Assembly: GCA_902492065.1 (NCBI GenBank)
Contig: CABUKE010000010.1
Location: 8,372 to 72,371 of the forward strand
Direction of reading: 5' to 3'
Source: an uncultured Eubacteriales bacterium
GTDB lineage: Bacteria; Bacillota; Clostridia; UBA1381; UMGS1253
Length of the DNA stretch: 64,000 nucleotides
Below the pieces are notes generated by a model, which searched no databases, was not told where the DNA came from, and saw only the letters and a program-made list of their open reading frames with translations. This document shows, piece after piece, positions 16,348-24,500 of the stretch (positions are counted from its first letter, which is position 1; each line of letters opens with the position of its first letter). Both the position numbers and the translations under genes were made by a program.

Positions 16348-17734
16348 ATTTTAACACCGCAACCGACTCTCCCACCAGCCCGGTTACTGTTCCGCCGGAA
16401 CGTAGCGTAGCGCGCAGGTATGCGGTCGCCTCGTCCGTTATGCGCGCACCCGGGATAAGGCACGGCACGCCGGGCGGGTACGCGCTTACCGTGGCGGCGC
16501 AGACACGGCCCACGCTTTTGTCGAGCGGAACATACTCTTCCGGAGAACAAAATGCGTCCGCTGGCGTCTGGGATAGGCGCATGGGAGGCAAAAGCGGCGG
16601 TACTGTGCCGGACACAGCCGGCCCTGCGGATTCTGCAATAGCGCAGAGCGCAGAGGTCAGCGCTTTGGCTTCTTTTTCGGTGGTAAGCGGGCCGAAAATG
16701 CAGACAATATTGTGCGGGTCGGCCATTTCCACATCAATAGCATACGAATCCGAAAGCTGCTGTGCTACGTCATAACCGTTCAGCGCATAGGCCGACACAT
16801 TGACAACAAGGCGCGTTGCGTCGCCGTTTGGCAGACAGCGCAGAAGTGTGCCCTGCTCGAGTTGCTCCCGGACATCCTGCACCAGTTTTGCCGCGTGCAT
16901 AAACAATGTCTCGCCCTCATGTGCCATTTTTGCGCACACAAGGTCGGCGGCGCACATCAGCAGATAGGAAGGGCTGGTCGTATGCACCATGTTGACGCAC
17001 GCTTTGACGCGCGCATAGTAGACAAGCTTGGAGCGGTGCAGGAGCAGCGCCGTCTGCGTTGGTGCGCCGAGCGTCTTGTGGAGCGACAGGGCGCAGAGGT
17101 CGGCCCCGTCGGCTGTTGCGACGTTGGGGAGCTGTGAGCAAAACGCAAAATGCGGCCCGTGCGCACAGTCGGCGAGCAACGGTATGTGCTGTTTGTGCGC
17201 CAGCTCTGCCAGCGCGCGCACATCCTCGCAAATGCCGTAGTAGGTCGGCGTTGTGATTAAAATGGCTTTTGCGTGCGGCGTATCCTGCATGGCACGACGC
17301 AGGCTGACTGGGTTGATATGCCCGGGAATGGAATAGCCGGGCAGGATGTCCCGCTCGAAAAACACGGGCATAAACCCGTACAGCGCGCAGGCGTTGAGTA
17401 CGCTCTGGTGGATGCAACGGTCGACAAGCAGCGTGTCGCCGCGCCGCAGACAGGCAAGCAGCATGGCGTGCAGGCCCGCGCTGCTGCCGCCGACCAGTAC
17501 ATGGGCGTGGTCGGCGCCAAACAGGCGTGCCATATTTTCATGCATTTGTGCAATGGGGCCGCTGGGGCAGGCAAGGTTGTCCGTTGCGGGAAGCTCCGTC
17601 ACGTCGAGTGAAAGGAAGTCCTGCGCAGGATTGCCGTAGAGCGCACCGCCACCGTGGACAGGCATATGAAAAGAAATCCGATCCTGGCGTGTGAAGTCAG
17701 CAATTGTGTTATACAAAACAGGTTCGTAGTTCAA
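16346..17734 (-). CDS. Orn/Lys/Arg decarboxylase-family PLP enzyme
   Basis: About 462 residues from a TTG start placed 6 nt after GAGGTG (an in-frame GTG nine bases earlier overlaps that site). It belongs to the fold-type I basic-amino-acid decarboxylases of the short, YaaO-like type without the N-terminal receiver domain. Visible: FHMPVHGGG at the N terminus, GGSSAGLHAMLLA, the aldimine-supporting TTPTYYGICEDV, DCAHGPH, and the PLP-binding Lys in LSLHKTLGAPTQT. The C-terminal Orn/Lys/Arg domain contains YPPGVPCLIPG. The product would be agmatine, cadaverine or putrescine; the substrate cannot be told from sequence. No speB or speE neighbour is present, and it appears monocistronic. Confidence 0.9.
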   Translation of the reverse strand: MNYEPVLYNTIADFTRQDRISFHMPVHGGGALYGNPAQDFLSLDVTELPATDNLACPSGPIAQMHENMARLFGADHAHVLVGGSSAGLHAMLLACLRRGDTLLVDRCIHQSVLNACALYGFMPVFFERDILPGYSIPGHINPVSLRRAMQDTPHAKAILITTPTYYGICEDVRALAELAHKQHIPLLADCAHGPHFAFCSQLPNVATADGADLCALSLHKTLGAPTQTALLLHRSKLVYYARVKACVNMVHTTSPSYLLMCAADLVCAKMAHEGETLFMHAAKLVQDVREQLEQGTLLRCLPNGDATRLVVNVSAYALNGYDVAQQLSDSYAIDVEMADPHNIVCIFGPLTTEKEAKALTSALCAIAESAGPAVSGTVPPLLPPMRLSQTPADAFCSPEEYVPLDKSVGRVCAATVSAYPPGVPCLIPGARITDEATAYLRATLRSGGTVTGLVGESVAVLK

Positions 17735-17864
17735 ACCAATCACCTCAAAATATTATAAAAAAATATAAAAAAAGTGTAAATACAAATGGCCAAAATTGAT
17801 GTATCCTAATCATATCACAATGGCGTTGGAATGTAAACAGCACTACAGAGGGGAGAGCGGAAAG

Positions 17865-19118
17865 ATGGAGAAAATAAAAGCAATTGTAATCGGTGCGGGG
17901 GGCCGTGGGATGAACGCATACCCGCCGTATGCACTGCGCCACCCGGACGAGCTTGAGATCGTGGGTGTTGCAGAGCCGGACGCGGCCCGGCGGGAACAGT
18001 TTGCACGCATGTTTTCGCTTGCGCCGGAGGCTTGCTATACAAGCTATGAACAGATATTAGACGGAGAAAAGAAAGCAGACCTTGCCATGATCTGCACGGG
18101 CGACGACCTGCATATCCAGCCGCTTACACTTGCGGTGGAGAAGGGGTATCATATCCTGCTGGAAAAGCCAATGGCCCCGAACCTTGCAGACAGCGTGAAA
18201 ATCTACAACATTGCCAAACAGTATGACAAGATTATCAGCGTGGGGCATGTCCTGCGCTATACGCCGTTTTTCAAAAAGCTCAAGGAGCTGCTCGACGCGG
18301 GTACGATAGGCCGCATCATGAGCATCCAGCACAATGAGAACGTCGGTTTCTGGCACCAGGCGCACAGCTTTGTGCGCGGCACCTTCCGCCAAACACCGGA
18401 AAGTGCGCCCATGATTCTGGCAAAGTGCTGTCACGACATGGATATTTTGCTCTACCTGACGGGAAAGAACTGTAAGAAGGTGGCCTCCTTTGGCGCGCTG
18501 TCGCACTTCACGCGTGAGAACCAGCCCGCCGGCGCGGCAGAGCGCTGCATTTCCTGCAAGGTAGCGGACGCATGTCCCTATGATGCGGTGCGGTTTTATA
18601 CCAATGCAAAGGACTGGACACTCTTTGCGCTGGGCTGCAGCGAGGAATCCAGCGAGGCGGAGATTCTAGAGAAGCTCAAGACGCACCGTCTCGGACGCTG
18701 TGTCTATGCGTGTGACAACAATGTTGTAGACCATCAGGTGATGGGGATGGAGTTTGAGGATGATATCACGGTGGCCTTCACCATGAGTGGCTTTACAGAA
18801 GAAAATACGCGCACCATCAAGATTATGGGCGCCCGCGGTGAAATCGGAGGTAACATGGAGGAAAACAGCATCCAAATCAAGGACTTTACGACCGGCAATG
18901 TGACGCAGATTCACCTAAGCCCGGCCGCATCCGGCCACGGCGGCGGTGACGACGGTCTGATGAAGAACCTGATGCGCGCTGTTCGTGGAGAGGAGCCGTG
19001 TCTGACAGCGGCGACCATATCGCTCCAGTCACACATGATGGCATTTGCCGCAGAGGAATCGCGAAAGAAGGGAACGGTCGTCGATTTGGAGGCGTTTACA
19101 AAACAGCATGGAGCATAA
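17865..19118 (+). CDS. Gfo/Idh/MocA-family oxidoreductase with a Cys-rich insert
   Basis: About 417 residues from the ATG 10 nt after GAGGGGAG; longer in-frame starts have no ribosome site. The N-terminal Rossmann domain has VIGAGGRGM and the family motif ILLEKPMAPNLADS (EKP Lys), with CCHDMDILLYLTG further on carrying the conserved His-Asp. A less usual insert has Cys228, Cys231 and Cys237 in RCISCKVADACPYDA, followed later by RCVYACDNN; the spacing suggests a metal or structural site. The family oxidises or reduces sugars and inositols using NAD(P). A ThuA-like protein, often found with this family in sugar clusters, lies 1.3 kb downstream on the other strand. The substrate is unknown. Confidence 0.9.
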   Translation: MEKIKAIVIGAGGRGMNAYPPYALRHPDELEIVGVAEPDAARREQFARMFSLAPEACYTSYEQILDGEKKADLAMICTGDDLHIQPLTLAVEKGYHILLEKPMAPNLADSVKIYNIAKQYDKIISVGHVLRYTPFFKKLKELLDAGTIGRIMSIQHNENVGFWHQAHSFVRGTFRQTPESAPMILAKCCHDMDILLYLTGKNCKKVASFGALSHFTRENQPAGAAERCISCKVADACPYDAVRFYTNAKDWTLFALGCSEESSEAEILEKLKTHRLGRCVYACDNNVVDHQVMGMEFEDDITVAFTMSGFTEENTRTIKIMGARGEIGGNMEENSIQIKDFTTGNVTQIHLSPAASGHGGGDDGLMKNLMRAVRGEEPCLTAATISLQSHMMAFAAEESRKKGTVVDLEAFTKQHGA

Positions 19119-19142
19119 TCTCTCCCATGCAAATAAGGACAG

Positions 19143-19179
19143 AAGCCCGGTTGGTTTTGACGCGAAACCAACCGGGCTT
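19143..19179. terminator. Bidirectional terminator with perfect 15-bp stem
   Basis: AAGCCCGGTTGGTTT and its exact complement are separated by 7 nt. It lies between the convergent oxidoreductase and XRE genes. Confidence 0.85.
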
Positions 19180-19529
19180 TAATTATTGTTTTTATAAGCA
19201 ATAATATCCTGCAAGATACCGAGCAGCAGCTGCTGTCCTTTGATGTCCTGTGCCGCAATGATGTCGTATGCTGTAAGCGGGTAGTTATCACCTGAGGGTT
19301 TGTCCAAATCAAATTTTTCAAATATTTTCGAAATAGGTACGTGCAAGGCAGAAGCTATCTTTACCAGACTCTCCACTGTAATGTTTTTTTCGCCGCGCTC
19401 AATCTGCCCGATATAAGTGGGGTGAACGCCGGCCAGTTCAGAGAGCTTTTCCTGGCTTAAATGTTGCTGCACTCGAAAGTTGCGAATGCGCTGGCCCAAC
19501 AAAATGGAAATTCTGCTGATTGAAATCAC
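19179..19529 (-). CDS. XRE-family (Cro/CI-type) helix-turn-helix regulator
   Basis: 116 residues. The N-terminal ~70 form a clear XRE helix-turn-helix: GQRIRNFRVQQHLSQEKL, SELAGVHPTYIGQIERGEK, then NITVESLVKIASALHVPI. The C-terminal ~45 residues, containing DKPSGDNYPL and ILQDIIAYK, are not recognised and could be a sensing or dimerisation tail. The start is taken as GTG at 19529, although AAAGGA is only about 2 nt away. The gene faces a truncated radical-SAM gene across a 130-nt AT-rich gap holding four 30-bp repeats, the first unit lying just upstream of this start. That arrangement suggests the protein binds the repeats and regulates both directions, including itself. Confidence 0.9.
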   Translation of the reverse strand: MISISRISILLGQRIRNFRVQQHLSQEKLSELAGVHPTYIGQIERGEKNITVESLVKIASALHVPISKIFEKFDLDKPSGDNYPLTAYDIIAAQDIKGQQLLLGILQDIIAYKNNN

Positions 19530-19540
19530 ATCCTTTCAAA

Positions 19541-19660
19541 ATATAGTCTATAAATATGCATCAGAAAAATACATAGACTATTGATATTTATTTATAAATA
19601 ATATATACTATAAATATAAAAAACCTAAAGCAACAGACTATAAATATGAAGGGGGGATAT
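19541..19660. repeat. Four-unit 30-bp-period direct repeat array (candidate operator array)
   Basis: Four imperfect direct repeats share the core CTATAAATAT (CTATTGATAT in unit 2), with cores starting at 19548, 19578, 19608 and 19638, exactly 30 bp apart, i.e. nearly three helical turns. Around each core a wider sequence resembling ATAGACTATAAATATGAA is conserved, while the 10-12 bases between units differ. Units 1 and 2 contain the short dyad ATAG-W-CTAT. The array fills the gap between the XRE gene and a plus-strand gene whose candidate promoter and ribosome site lie in it. It is not CRISPR-like: unique parts are about 10 nt and there are no cas genes. Confidence 0.85.
19581..19609 (+). promoter_or_regulatory. 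Candidate promoter inside the repeat array
   Basis: TTGATA and TATACT are separated by 17 nt, spanning repeat units 2 and 3 and pointing to the truncated radical-SAM gene. A protein bound to the units would cover both elements. Confidence 0.5.
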
Positions 19661-19661
19661 C

Positions 19662-20393
19662 ATGAAAAGGGAAGCGGCGGTTAAACCGCTGGGTACATAT
19701 TACAAAAATAGCAGGAAGGGAACTGGTTTAAAGGGGATACCGTTCACGATTTGGCTGTATCCGAATATGGTTGATGTGGAAACGCTGCGTAAGCTGGCAG
19801 AAGACGGCTTGGCAGAAGTAACGCTTAGAATCCAATCTGGTTCAGAGCATATTCGACGGGAGATATTTTGCCGTGGTGAAACGCAGCGGGATATTCTTGC
19901 CGCGGTGAGCGCGGTTCGTAAGGCTGGGGTGGCTTGGGTTACCTGCGACTTTACATTGCAACATCCCTTTGAAACGACGCAGGATTTACAGGAAACCTAT
20001 TGGCTTGTAAAGCAGCTTTGTCCACCCTTTACCCTAAGCCTGCATCGGCTCTCACTTCGCCCGGGGACTAATATTGCAAAATTGGCAATCAAACAGGGCT
20101 ACTATACGGAGAAGGAACTTGCGGCTATGCTGGATGCGCCTGCGGAAGAACGGCTCCTATCCTACTGGAAACGGGACGGCGGTATAAAGAATCAGCTGTG
20201 GTACCAGCTTATCTTTTGTTTGCAATTTTGCATACTGCGGAGAATTGTCAGTAGGTATGAAAGTGAACCAGTAAAATACCGGCGGAGGATACGGATCTGC
20301 TATTGGCTTGCTACGCTGGCGTTTCATATAAGAAGACTCCGCAAAAGGGTATGGTTTGTCTGGCGGAGAATTCGAATGGGCGCAGGGGCGTAA
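19662..20393 (+). pseudogene. Truncated radical-SAM protein (C-terminal part only)
   Basis: A 243-residue reading frame with its own GGGGGG ribosome site. Residues ~24-150 match the second half of the TIM barrel of B12-binding-type radical-SAM proteins: WLYPNMVDVETLRKLAEDGL, the TLRIQSGSEHIRREIFCRGE strand-helix, TQRDILAAVSAVRKAG, and QHPFETTQDLQETY followed by LRPGTNI. The N-terminal cobalamin-binding domain and the CxxxCxxC iron-sulfur motif are absent, so the usual SAM-cleaving chemistry is impossible. The first ~20 residues (MKREAAVKPLGTYYKNSRKG) look unrelated, as though a fragment had been joined downstream of a foreign start. The C terminus is Arg/Trp-rich. It is most simply a decayed fragment placed under the XRE-controlled promoter, although an open, translatable frame is retained. 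Confidence 0.75.
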
Positions 20394-20402
20394 AACCAGA
20401 AT

Positions 20403-20439
20403 AAAAAAGCGTGCAGAAATCTGTTCTGCACGCTTTTTT
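20403..20439. terminator. Bidirectional terminator
   Basis: AAAAAAGCGTGCAGAA and its exact complement are separated by 5 nt between two convergent genes. Confidence 0.88.
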
Positions 20440-20451
20440 ATACGGCTTGGT

Positions 20452-21162
20452 TTATACAACTGGCTTTACCTGCGGGCCTGGGATTCCCTCCCGGCCGGCA
20501 ACCGGCGTTGTCCATGCAATAGCATTTAAGATAACCTTTTGAACGGTTTCGTTTTTGTACGTCGGGTACGTTTCATGTCCCGGCTGGAAGTAGAAAATAC
20601 GCCCCAGCCCGCGCTTATATGCGCAGCCGCTGCGGAATACGTGCCCGCTTGCAAACCAGCTCGTAAACACCAGAGAGTCCGGCGCCGGAATGTCAAACTG
20701 CTCGCCGTAGAGCTCCTCCTCCTCTAAGATAAAGTGCTTCGGGATGCCATGTGCGACCGGATGGGTCGGATCTGTCACCCAGACAACCTCCTTGCAGCCG
20801 TCGCCCCAGTTGAGGTTACAACTTGTGCCCATCAGCTTCTTAAACGGCTTGGAATGGTGGCCAGAATGGAGAAATACTGCACCCATGCCGTTTACAACAT
20901 GCGCGCGCACACGCTCCGCCGTTTCGTCCGCCACCGCATCGTGCGCCATATGCCCCCACCAGAGGATGACGTCCGTATCGTCGAGCACCTCGTCGGTCAG
21001 CTTTTCGTTCACATCGTCCACCGTGAAGGTGCGGATGTTACATTCGATCCCCTTCTGGATAAAGTCCGCCAGCACGGCATGAATCCCGTCCGGGTAGACC
21101 TTCGCACAGGCATCGTCCTCCCGCTCGTGCTTATACTCGTTGTAAATGGTTACATTCAGCAT
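20452..21162 (-). CDS. ThuA-like (trehalose utilisation) domain protein
   Basis: 236 residues of the ThuA family, a class-I glutamine-amidotransferase-like fold found in sugar-utilisation clusters. Seen: an N-terminal strand VTIYNEYKHE, DTDVILWWGHMAHD, the loop GAVFLHSGHHSKPFKKLMG, HPVAHGIPKHFILEEEELYGE, and FYFQPGHETYPTY near the C terminus, all family features. A good AAGGAG site precedes the start. Known ThuA proteins have roles in disaccharide and 3-keto-sugar metabolism and often accompany Gfo/Idh/MocA oxidoreductases, one of which lies in this neighbourhood. No transporter is present here, so the substrate cannot be given. Confidence 0.9.
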   Translation of the reverse strand: MLNVTIYNEYKHEREDDACAKVYPDGIHAVLADFIQKGIECNIRTFTVDDVNEKLTDEVLDDTDVILWWGHMAHDAVADETAERVRAHVVNGMGAVFLHSGHHSKPFKKLMGTSCNLNWGDGCKEVVWVTDPTHPVAHGIPKHFILEEEELYGEQFDIPAPDSLVFTSWFASGHVFRSGCAYKRGLGRIFYFQPGHETYPTYKNETVQKVILNAIAWTTPVAGREGIPGPQVKPVV

Positions 21163-21449
21163 ACGCTACACTCCTTTGTGAGTAGGTTAAATAATAAATA
21201 ACATAAATGCAGAACGATTACACCGCATACGCAAGGCGCAGAATGTGCCGCCGCGGTGCGGTTCAATGTTCTCCAAGACGGTCGAAATCTTTGATTTCAT
21301 TTCGGCTTGTGAGGTTATTATATCACAACGCGTAAAATTTACAATCCTGATTTCGAAAAAAAGCATATTTTTTCCATGGGCAGCATAACCATTTACAAAG
21401 ACAAGTTTGGGCGAGGCTGGCAGAAATCACAAAAATGGGAGGAATTAAA

Positions 21450-23015
21450 TTGGACATTGAACTGAGAAAAGAAACGGTTGCCATAAACGAAACGGTCATG
21501 CGCGACAACACGCAGCTTCTGGTACAAAACGATATCATTGTGCCGGACGTGAAAAGCGACATGGCAAAAATATTGCAGATTGACGCGGAGGCTATGGTGG
21601 ACGAGGTGGTTGTCAGCGATAAGCGCGCCGACATTGCAGGGAAGCTGAACCTGAATATCCTGTACGTACCGGAGGGCGACACCAAACCGGTATGCTCAAT
21701 CAACTCGTCGATCCCGTTTTCGACCCAGATTGAAAACAGCCGGATATCGGTGGGGGCAAAGTGCATCGTACAGGCCGACGCCTGCCACGTCGAGTTTTCC
21801 ATGCTCAACTCGCGCAAGCTGTCGGTCAAGGTCGTTGTCGAGCTCAATACCCGCTGTGTACGTGAAAACAGCGTAGAGCTCGTATGCGGAATCGGAAATG
21901 AAAATGAGGTCGAGGTCGACCGCAAGGAGTTTGAGATATACAGTCTTGTCTGCGCAGAAAACAGCAAGTTCAGTGTAAAGGAAACGCTCGACTTCCCGGC
22001 AGGGAAGCCAAGCGCTGTCAGCGTGCTCAAAGCAGACGCAAAAATCGCCCAGAAGGAAGTGCGCGTCGTAACGGGCAAGGTCGTAGTCAAGGGGACGCTG
22101 GACTTATGTACGCTGTACGTTTCCACGGAAAACCAGCTCGAGTTTATGGAGCATGAGATACCATTTACCGAGGTGATCGACGCGGAGGGCGCAAACGAAA
22201 ACTGCATCTGCGATGCGGACTTGTTCCTGTGCCAGACGGACTTTGCCCTGCGCAGCGACACGGACGGCGACATGCGCCTGCTAGACGTGGATTTGATTAT
22301 CGGCGTGGACCTAAATTTGTCGCAGAACACCAACATGAGCGCGATTTGCGACTGCTTCTGCCCGGACAAGAAACTCCTGTGCGAGAGCCGCCCCTTTGCC
22401 ATTGACATTCTTGCCGGCCAGGGACGGGCGCAGGAGGCCCTGCGCGGCGCAATGAGCCTTTCGCCGGATGCGCCGGAACTGCTCAGCGTGTATAACCTGA
22501 TCGCCAAGCCCTATATCTCCGAGGTTGCCATGCAGGAGGGCCGCGCCAACGTGCGCGGGATTGTGGACTGCTATATCCTGTATTTGGCCGCGTCGCCGGT
22601 GATGCCGATTCATACGGGAAAGATTCAAATCGAGTTTGACATTCCAATCGACATCCCCCAGCTTAGCGACAATATGGACTGCGACGTAAACATCGACATT
22701 GCCAATATGAGCTATAACATCACCATGACAGGCGAGATTGAGGTGCGCGTTACGGTCAGTCTGGAGGCAAAAGCAATCAAAAAAGAAGAAGTACAGCTTA
22801 TTACAAACGTCTTTATCGACGAGGACGCACCGCTCGACCTGCGCCACGGCGTTGTCATCTATTTCGTACAGCCGGGCGACACGCTGTGGAAAATTGCGAA
22901 AAAGTATCAGGTACCGATGGCGCAGATTCAGGAGGTCAACCATCTCGAGGATCCGAACCGCCTCATGGTTGGGCAGCGGTTGCTGATTCCGAGTGTGAAG
23001 CGTCAGACCGCGTAA
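21450..23015 (+). CDS. sipL: SipL-like spore morphogenesis protein (SPOCS/DUF3794 plus LysM)
   Basis: About 521 residues from a TTG start 7 nt after GGGAGG; an in-frame ATG 15 bases upstream overlaps that site. The body contains repeated SPOCS (DUF3794) modules, recognisable from the VPDVKSDMAKILQIDAEA type of motif and repeated ADI-GKLNLNILYVPEGD and VVVKGTLDLCTLYVS patterns. The C-terminal ~50 residues are a LysM domain (YFVQPGDTLWKIAKKY, then QEVNHLEDPNRLMVGQRLLIP). Length and order match SipL of Clostridioides difficile, which binds the SpoIVA ATPase through the LysM domain and localises the spore coat around the forespore. The gene is monocistronic, with a terminator downstream. SpoIVA is not in the window. 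Confidence 0.9.
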   Translation: MDIELRKETVAINETVMRDNTQLLVQNDIIVPDVKSDMAKILQIDAEAMVDEVVVSDKRADIAGKLNLNILYVPEGDTKPVCSINSSIPFSTQIENSRISVGAKCIVQADACHVEFSMLNSRKLSVKVVVELNTRCVRENSVELVCGIGNENEVEVDRKEFEIYSLVCAENSKFSVKETLDFPAGKPSAVSVLKADAKIAQKEVRVVTGKVVVKGTLDLCTLYVSTENQLEFMEHEIPFTEVIDAEGANENCICDADLFLCQTDFALRSDTDGDMRLLDVDLIIGVDLNLSQNTNMSAICDCFCPDKKLLCESRPFAIDILAGQGRAQEALRGAMSLSPDAPELLSVYNLIAKPYISEVAMQEGRANVRGIVDCYILYLAASPVMPIHTGKIQIEFDIPIDIPQLSDNMDCDVNIDIANMSYNITMTGEIEVRVTVSLEAKAIKKEEVQLITNVFIDEDAPLDLRHGVVIYFVQPGDTLWKIAKKYQVPMAQIQEVNHLEDPNRLMVGQRLLIPSVKRQTA

Positions 23016-23030
23016 GTAAAAGAAATATAA

Positions 23031-23059
23031 AAAAGCAGGCCGCATCGCGGTCTGCTTTT
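23031..23059. terminator. Bidirectional terminator between sipL and the CPBP gene
   Basis: AAAAGCAGGCCGC pairs with GCGGTCTGCTTTT around a 3-nt loop with one wobble. Confidence 0.85.
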
Positions 23060-23064
23060 GTCCT

Positions 23065-23943
23065 TTAAAAAAAGATTCGCAGTTGCATCGCAGTATACCA
23101 TACTATTATGCCGAGCAGGGAAACGCTGAACCCGAACCTGGTCCTTGTGGATGCGGCGCCGCGTGAACTTGCAGGCCCCGCACGCAGAAACCACAAAAAA
23201 GAAAACACAAACGTCAGGGCCAATACGGCATAGAGCACATTCAGCCCCAATGAGAATGCGCTCTGCATATGCGGCGCAATCAATTCCTGCGTCACGTACC
23301 CCATAGTAAGGGAAAACGCGTTGACCGCAAAGTGGACAATCACCGCTGGATAGAGCGACCCGGTACGCACTGTAAGCAGTGCGAGCACCAGTCCAAGCAG
23401 GAGCGGGAACAAAAGGTTTGTGACTGCACCGTGTAGCAGGGAAAATGCAATAGCGCTTGCCCATATGGCTGCGCGCGCGCCGTACGCTTCGTACTCACGC
23501 AGTACAATGCCGCGGCAGAGCGTTTCCTCGCATATGGCGGGGACTGCCGCCGTGCAGAGCAAGCCAAGCAAATACTCGCCAAAGTTTTGCGGTATGGGCT
23601 GTCCGGGGGGCAGCGCGGCAAACTGTGTCCAAAACAGGTTCAGCGGCACTGTCAGTACCGCACCAGCACAGCTTACGCAGATGCCAAACAGGAGCCACAA
23701 CGCCGCCTCGCGCCCGCGAATGGATTGCAGGCGCAAAAAAGGCCGCGGCGCAGGCCGCCGCACAGCGAGGTAGAGCGCAGCGGCACTGCCCGCGGAAACA
23801 AGCGAGCGGAGCGCAGCATCCAAGTAGGGGACGGGCAATGGGAACCTCTGCAAAAGCACGCTTATCAATGTAAGCAGTAAAGCGGAGAAAAAAACCGTCA
23901 GGCAGGCGCGCCTGTGCGGCGACCAGTACGCCTCACTTGACAC
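23065..23943 (-). CDS. CPBP-family intramembrane metalloprotease
   Basis: 292 residues with about eight hydrophobic segments. The CPBP (CAAX/Abi) motifs are visible: EETLCRGIVLREYE (motif 1, EExxxR), FSLLHGAVTN (motif 2, FxxxH), and HFAVNAFS (motif 4). The His and Glu residues form the intramembrane metal site in the known family. The GTG start follows GGAGGG by 7 nt and overlaps the 3' end of the folate gene by 11 bases, so translation is coupled. Family roles range from prenyl-protein processing to bacteriocin immunity; none can be chosen here. Confidence 0.88.
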   Translation of the reverse strand: MSSEAYWSPHRRACLTVFFSALLLTLISVLLQRFPLPVPYLDAALRSLVSAGSAAALYLAVRRPAPRPFLRLQSIRGREAALWLLFGICVSCAGAVLTVPLNLFWTQFAALPPGQPIPQNFGEYLLGLLCTAAVPAICEETLCRGIVLREYEAYGARAAIWASAIAFSLLHGAVTNLLFPLLLGLVLALLTVRTGSLYPAVIVHFAVNAFSLTMGYVTQELIAPHMQSAFSLGLNVLYAVLALTFVFSFLWFLRAGPASSRGAASTRTRFGFSVSLLGIIVWYTAMQLRIFF

Positions 23944-24496
23944 AGGGCATCCCTCCCTGTTCGGTCACGATATAGTCCATCCGGACGTCATGCGTCTCGC
24001 CAAACGGCTCGTTGCAGAGCTGGCAGGCGTAGGCGAGCCCGACTTTTATGCTCCTGCCGCCCTTGCTGAAAAATTTGTCATAGTACCCCTTGCCGTACCC
24101 AATCCGGTATCCGCTCGGATGGAACACAAGCCCGGGTACAAGTACAAGGTCAATGTCCCCTTCGTAGGGCTGCGCGCGCTGTGGCTCTGGTATCCCGTAC
24201 CCGCCCGGCGTAAGCGCGTCCGCCCGTGTCAGGCGCGCGGCAAACATGGTTTCCGTTCGCGGATCCGTAACGGGTAGGAGCACCGTTTTACTGCATTTAA
24301 GCGCATGTTCGATGATGGCGCGCGTGCCGGCCTCGGACCCGATTGCAGAATACGCCAGTACAACGGCGGCCTCCCGGTAGTCGGGAAGGGCGGTAACATG
24401 GGAAAGAATCGCCGCGTCCGCCTCTGCGCGTACTTGTGCGGGCAGCGCGTTGCGCCGCCGGCGGTATGCCGTGCGCAAAAGCTGTTTTTGCTCCAT
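23933..24496 (-). CDS. 5-formyltetrahydrofolate cyclo-ligase
   Basis: About 187 residues. It catalyses ATP-dependent conversion of 5-formyl-THF to 5,10-methenyl-THF. Signature segments are the N-terminal LRTAYRRRRNALP, VLAYSAIGSEAGT, and the C-terminal LVPGLVFHPSGYRIGYGKGYYDKFF with the diagnostic GYGKGYYD motif. ATG at 24496 is preferred over one 15 bases upstream because AGGA falls 8 nt before it and the upstream gene stops 4 nt before this start. The gene lies in a three-gene minus-strand cluster after a DJ-1/PfpI gene and ahead of the CPBP protease. Confidence 0.93.
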   Translation of the reverse strand: MEQKQLLRTAYRRRRNALPAQVRAEADAAILSHVTALPDYREAAVVLAYSAIGSEAGTRAIIEHALKCSKTVLLPVTDPRTETMFAARLTRADALTPGGYGIPEPQRAQPYEGDIDLVLVPGLVFHPSGYRIGYGKGYYDKFFSKGGRSIKVGLAYACQLCNEPFGETHDVRMDYIVTEQGGMPCVK

Positions 24497-24500
24497 ACAC

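Noticed and set aside
19541..19660. CRISPR array
   Set aside because: Only four imperfect units, variable parts about 10 nt and too short to be spacers, no cas genes; the operator explanation fits better.
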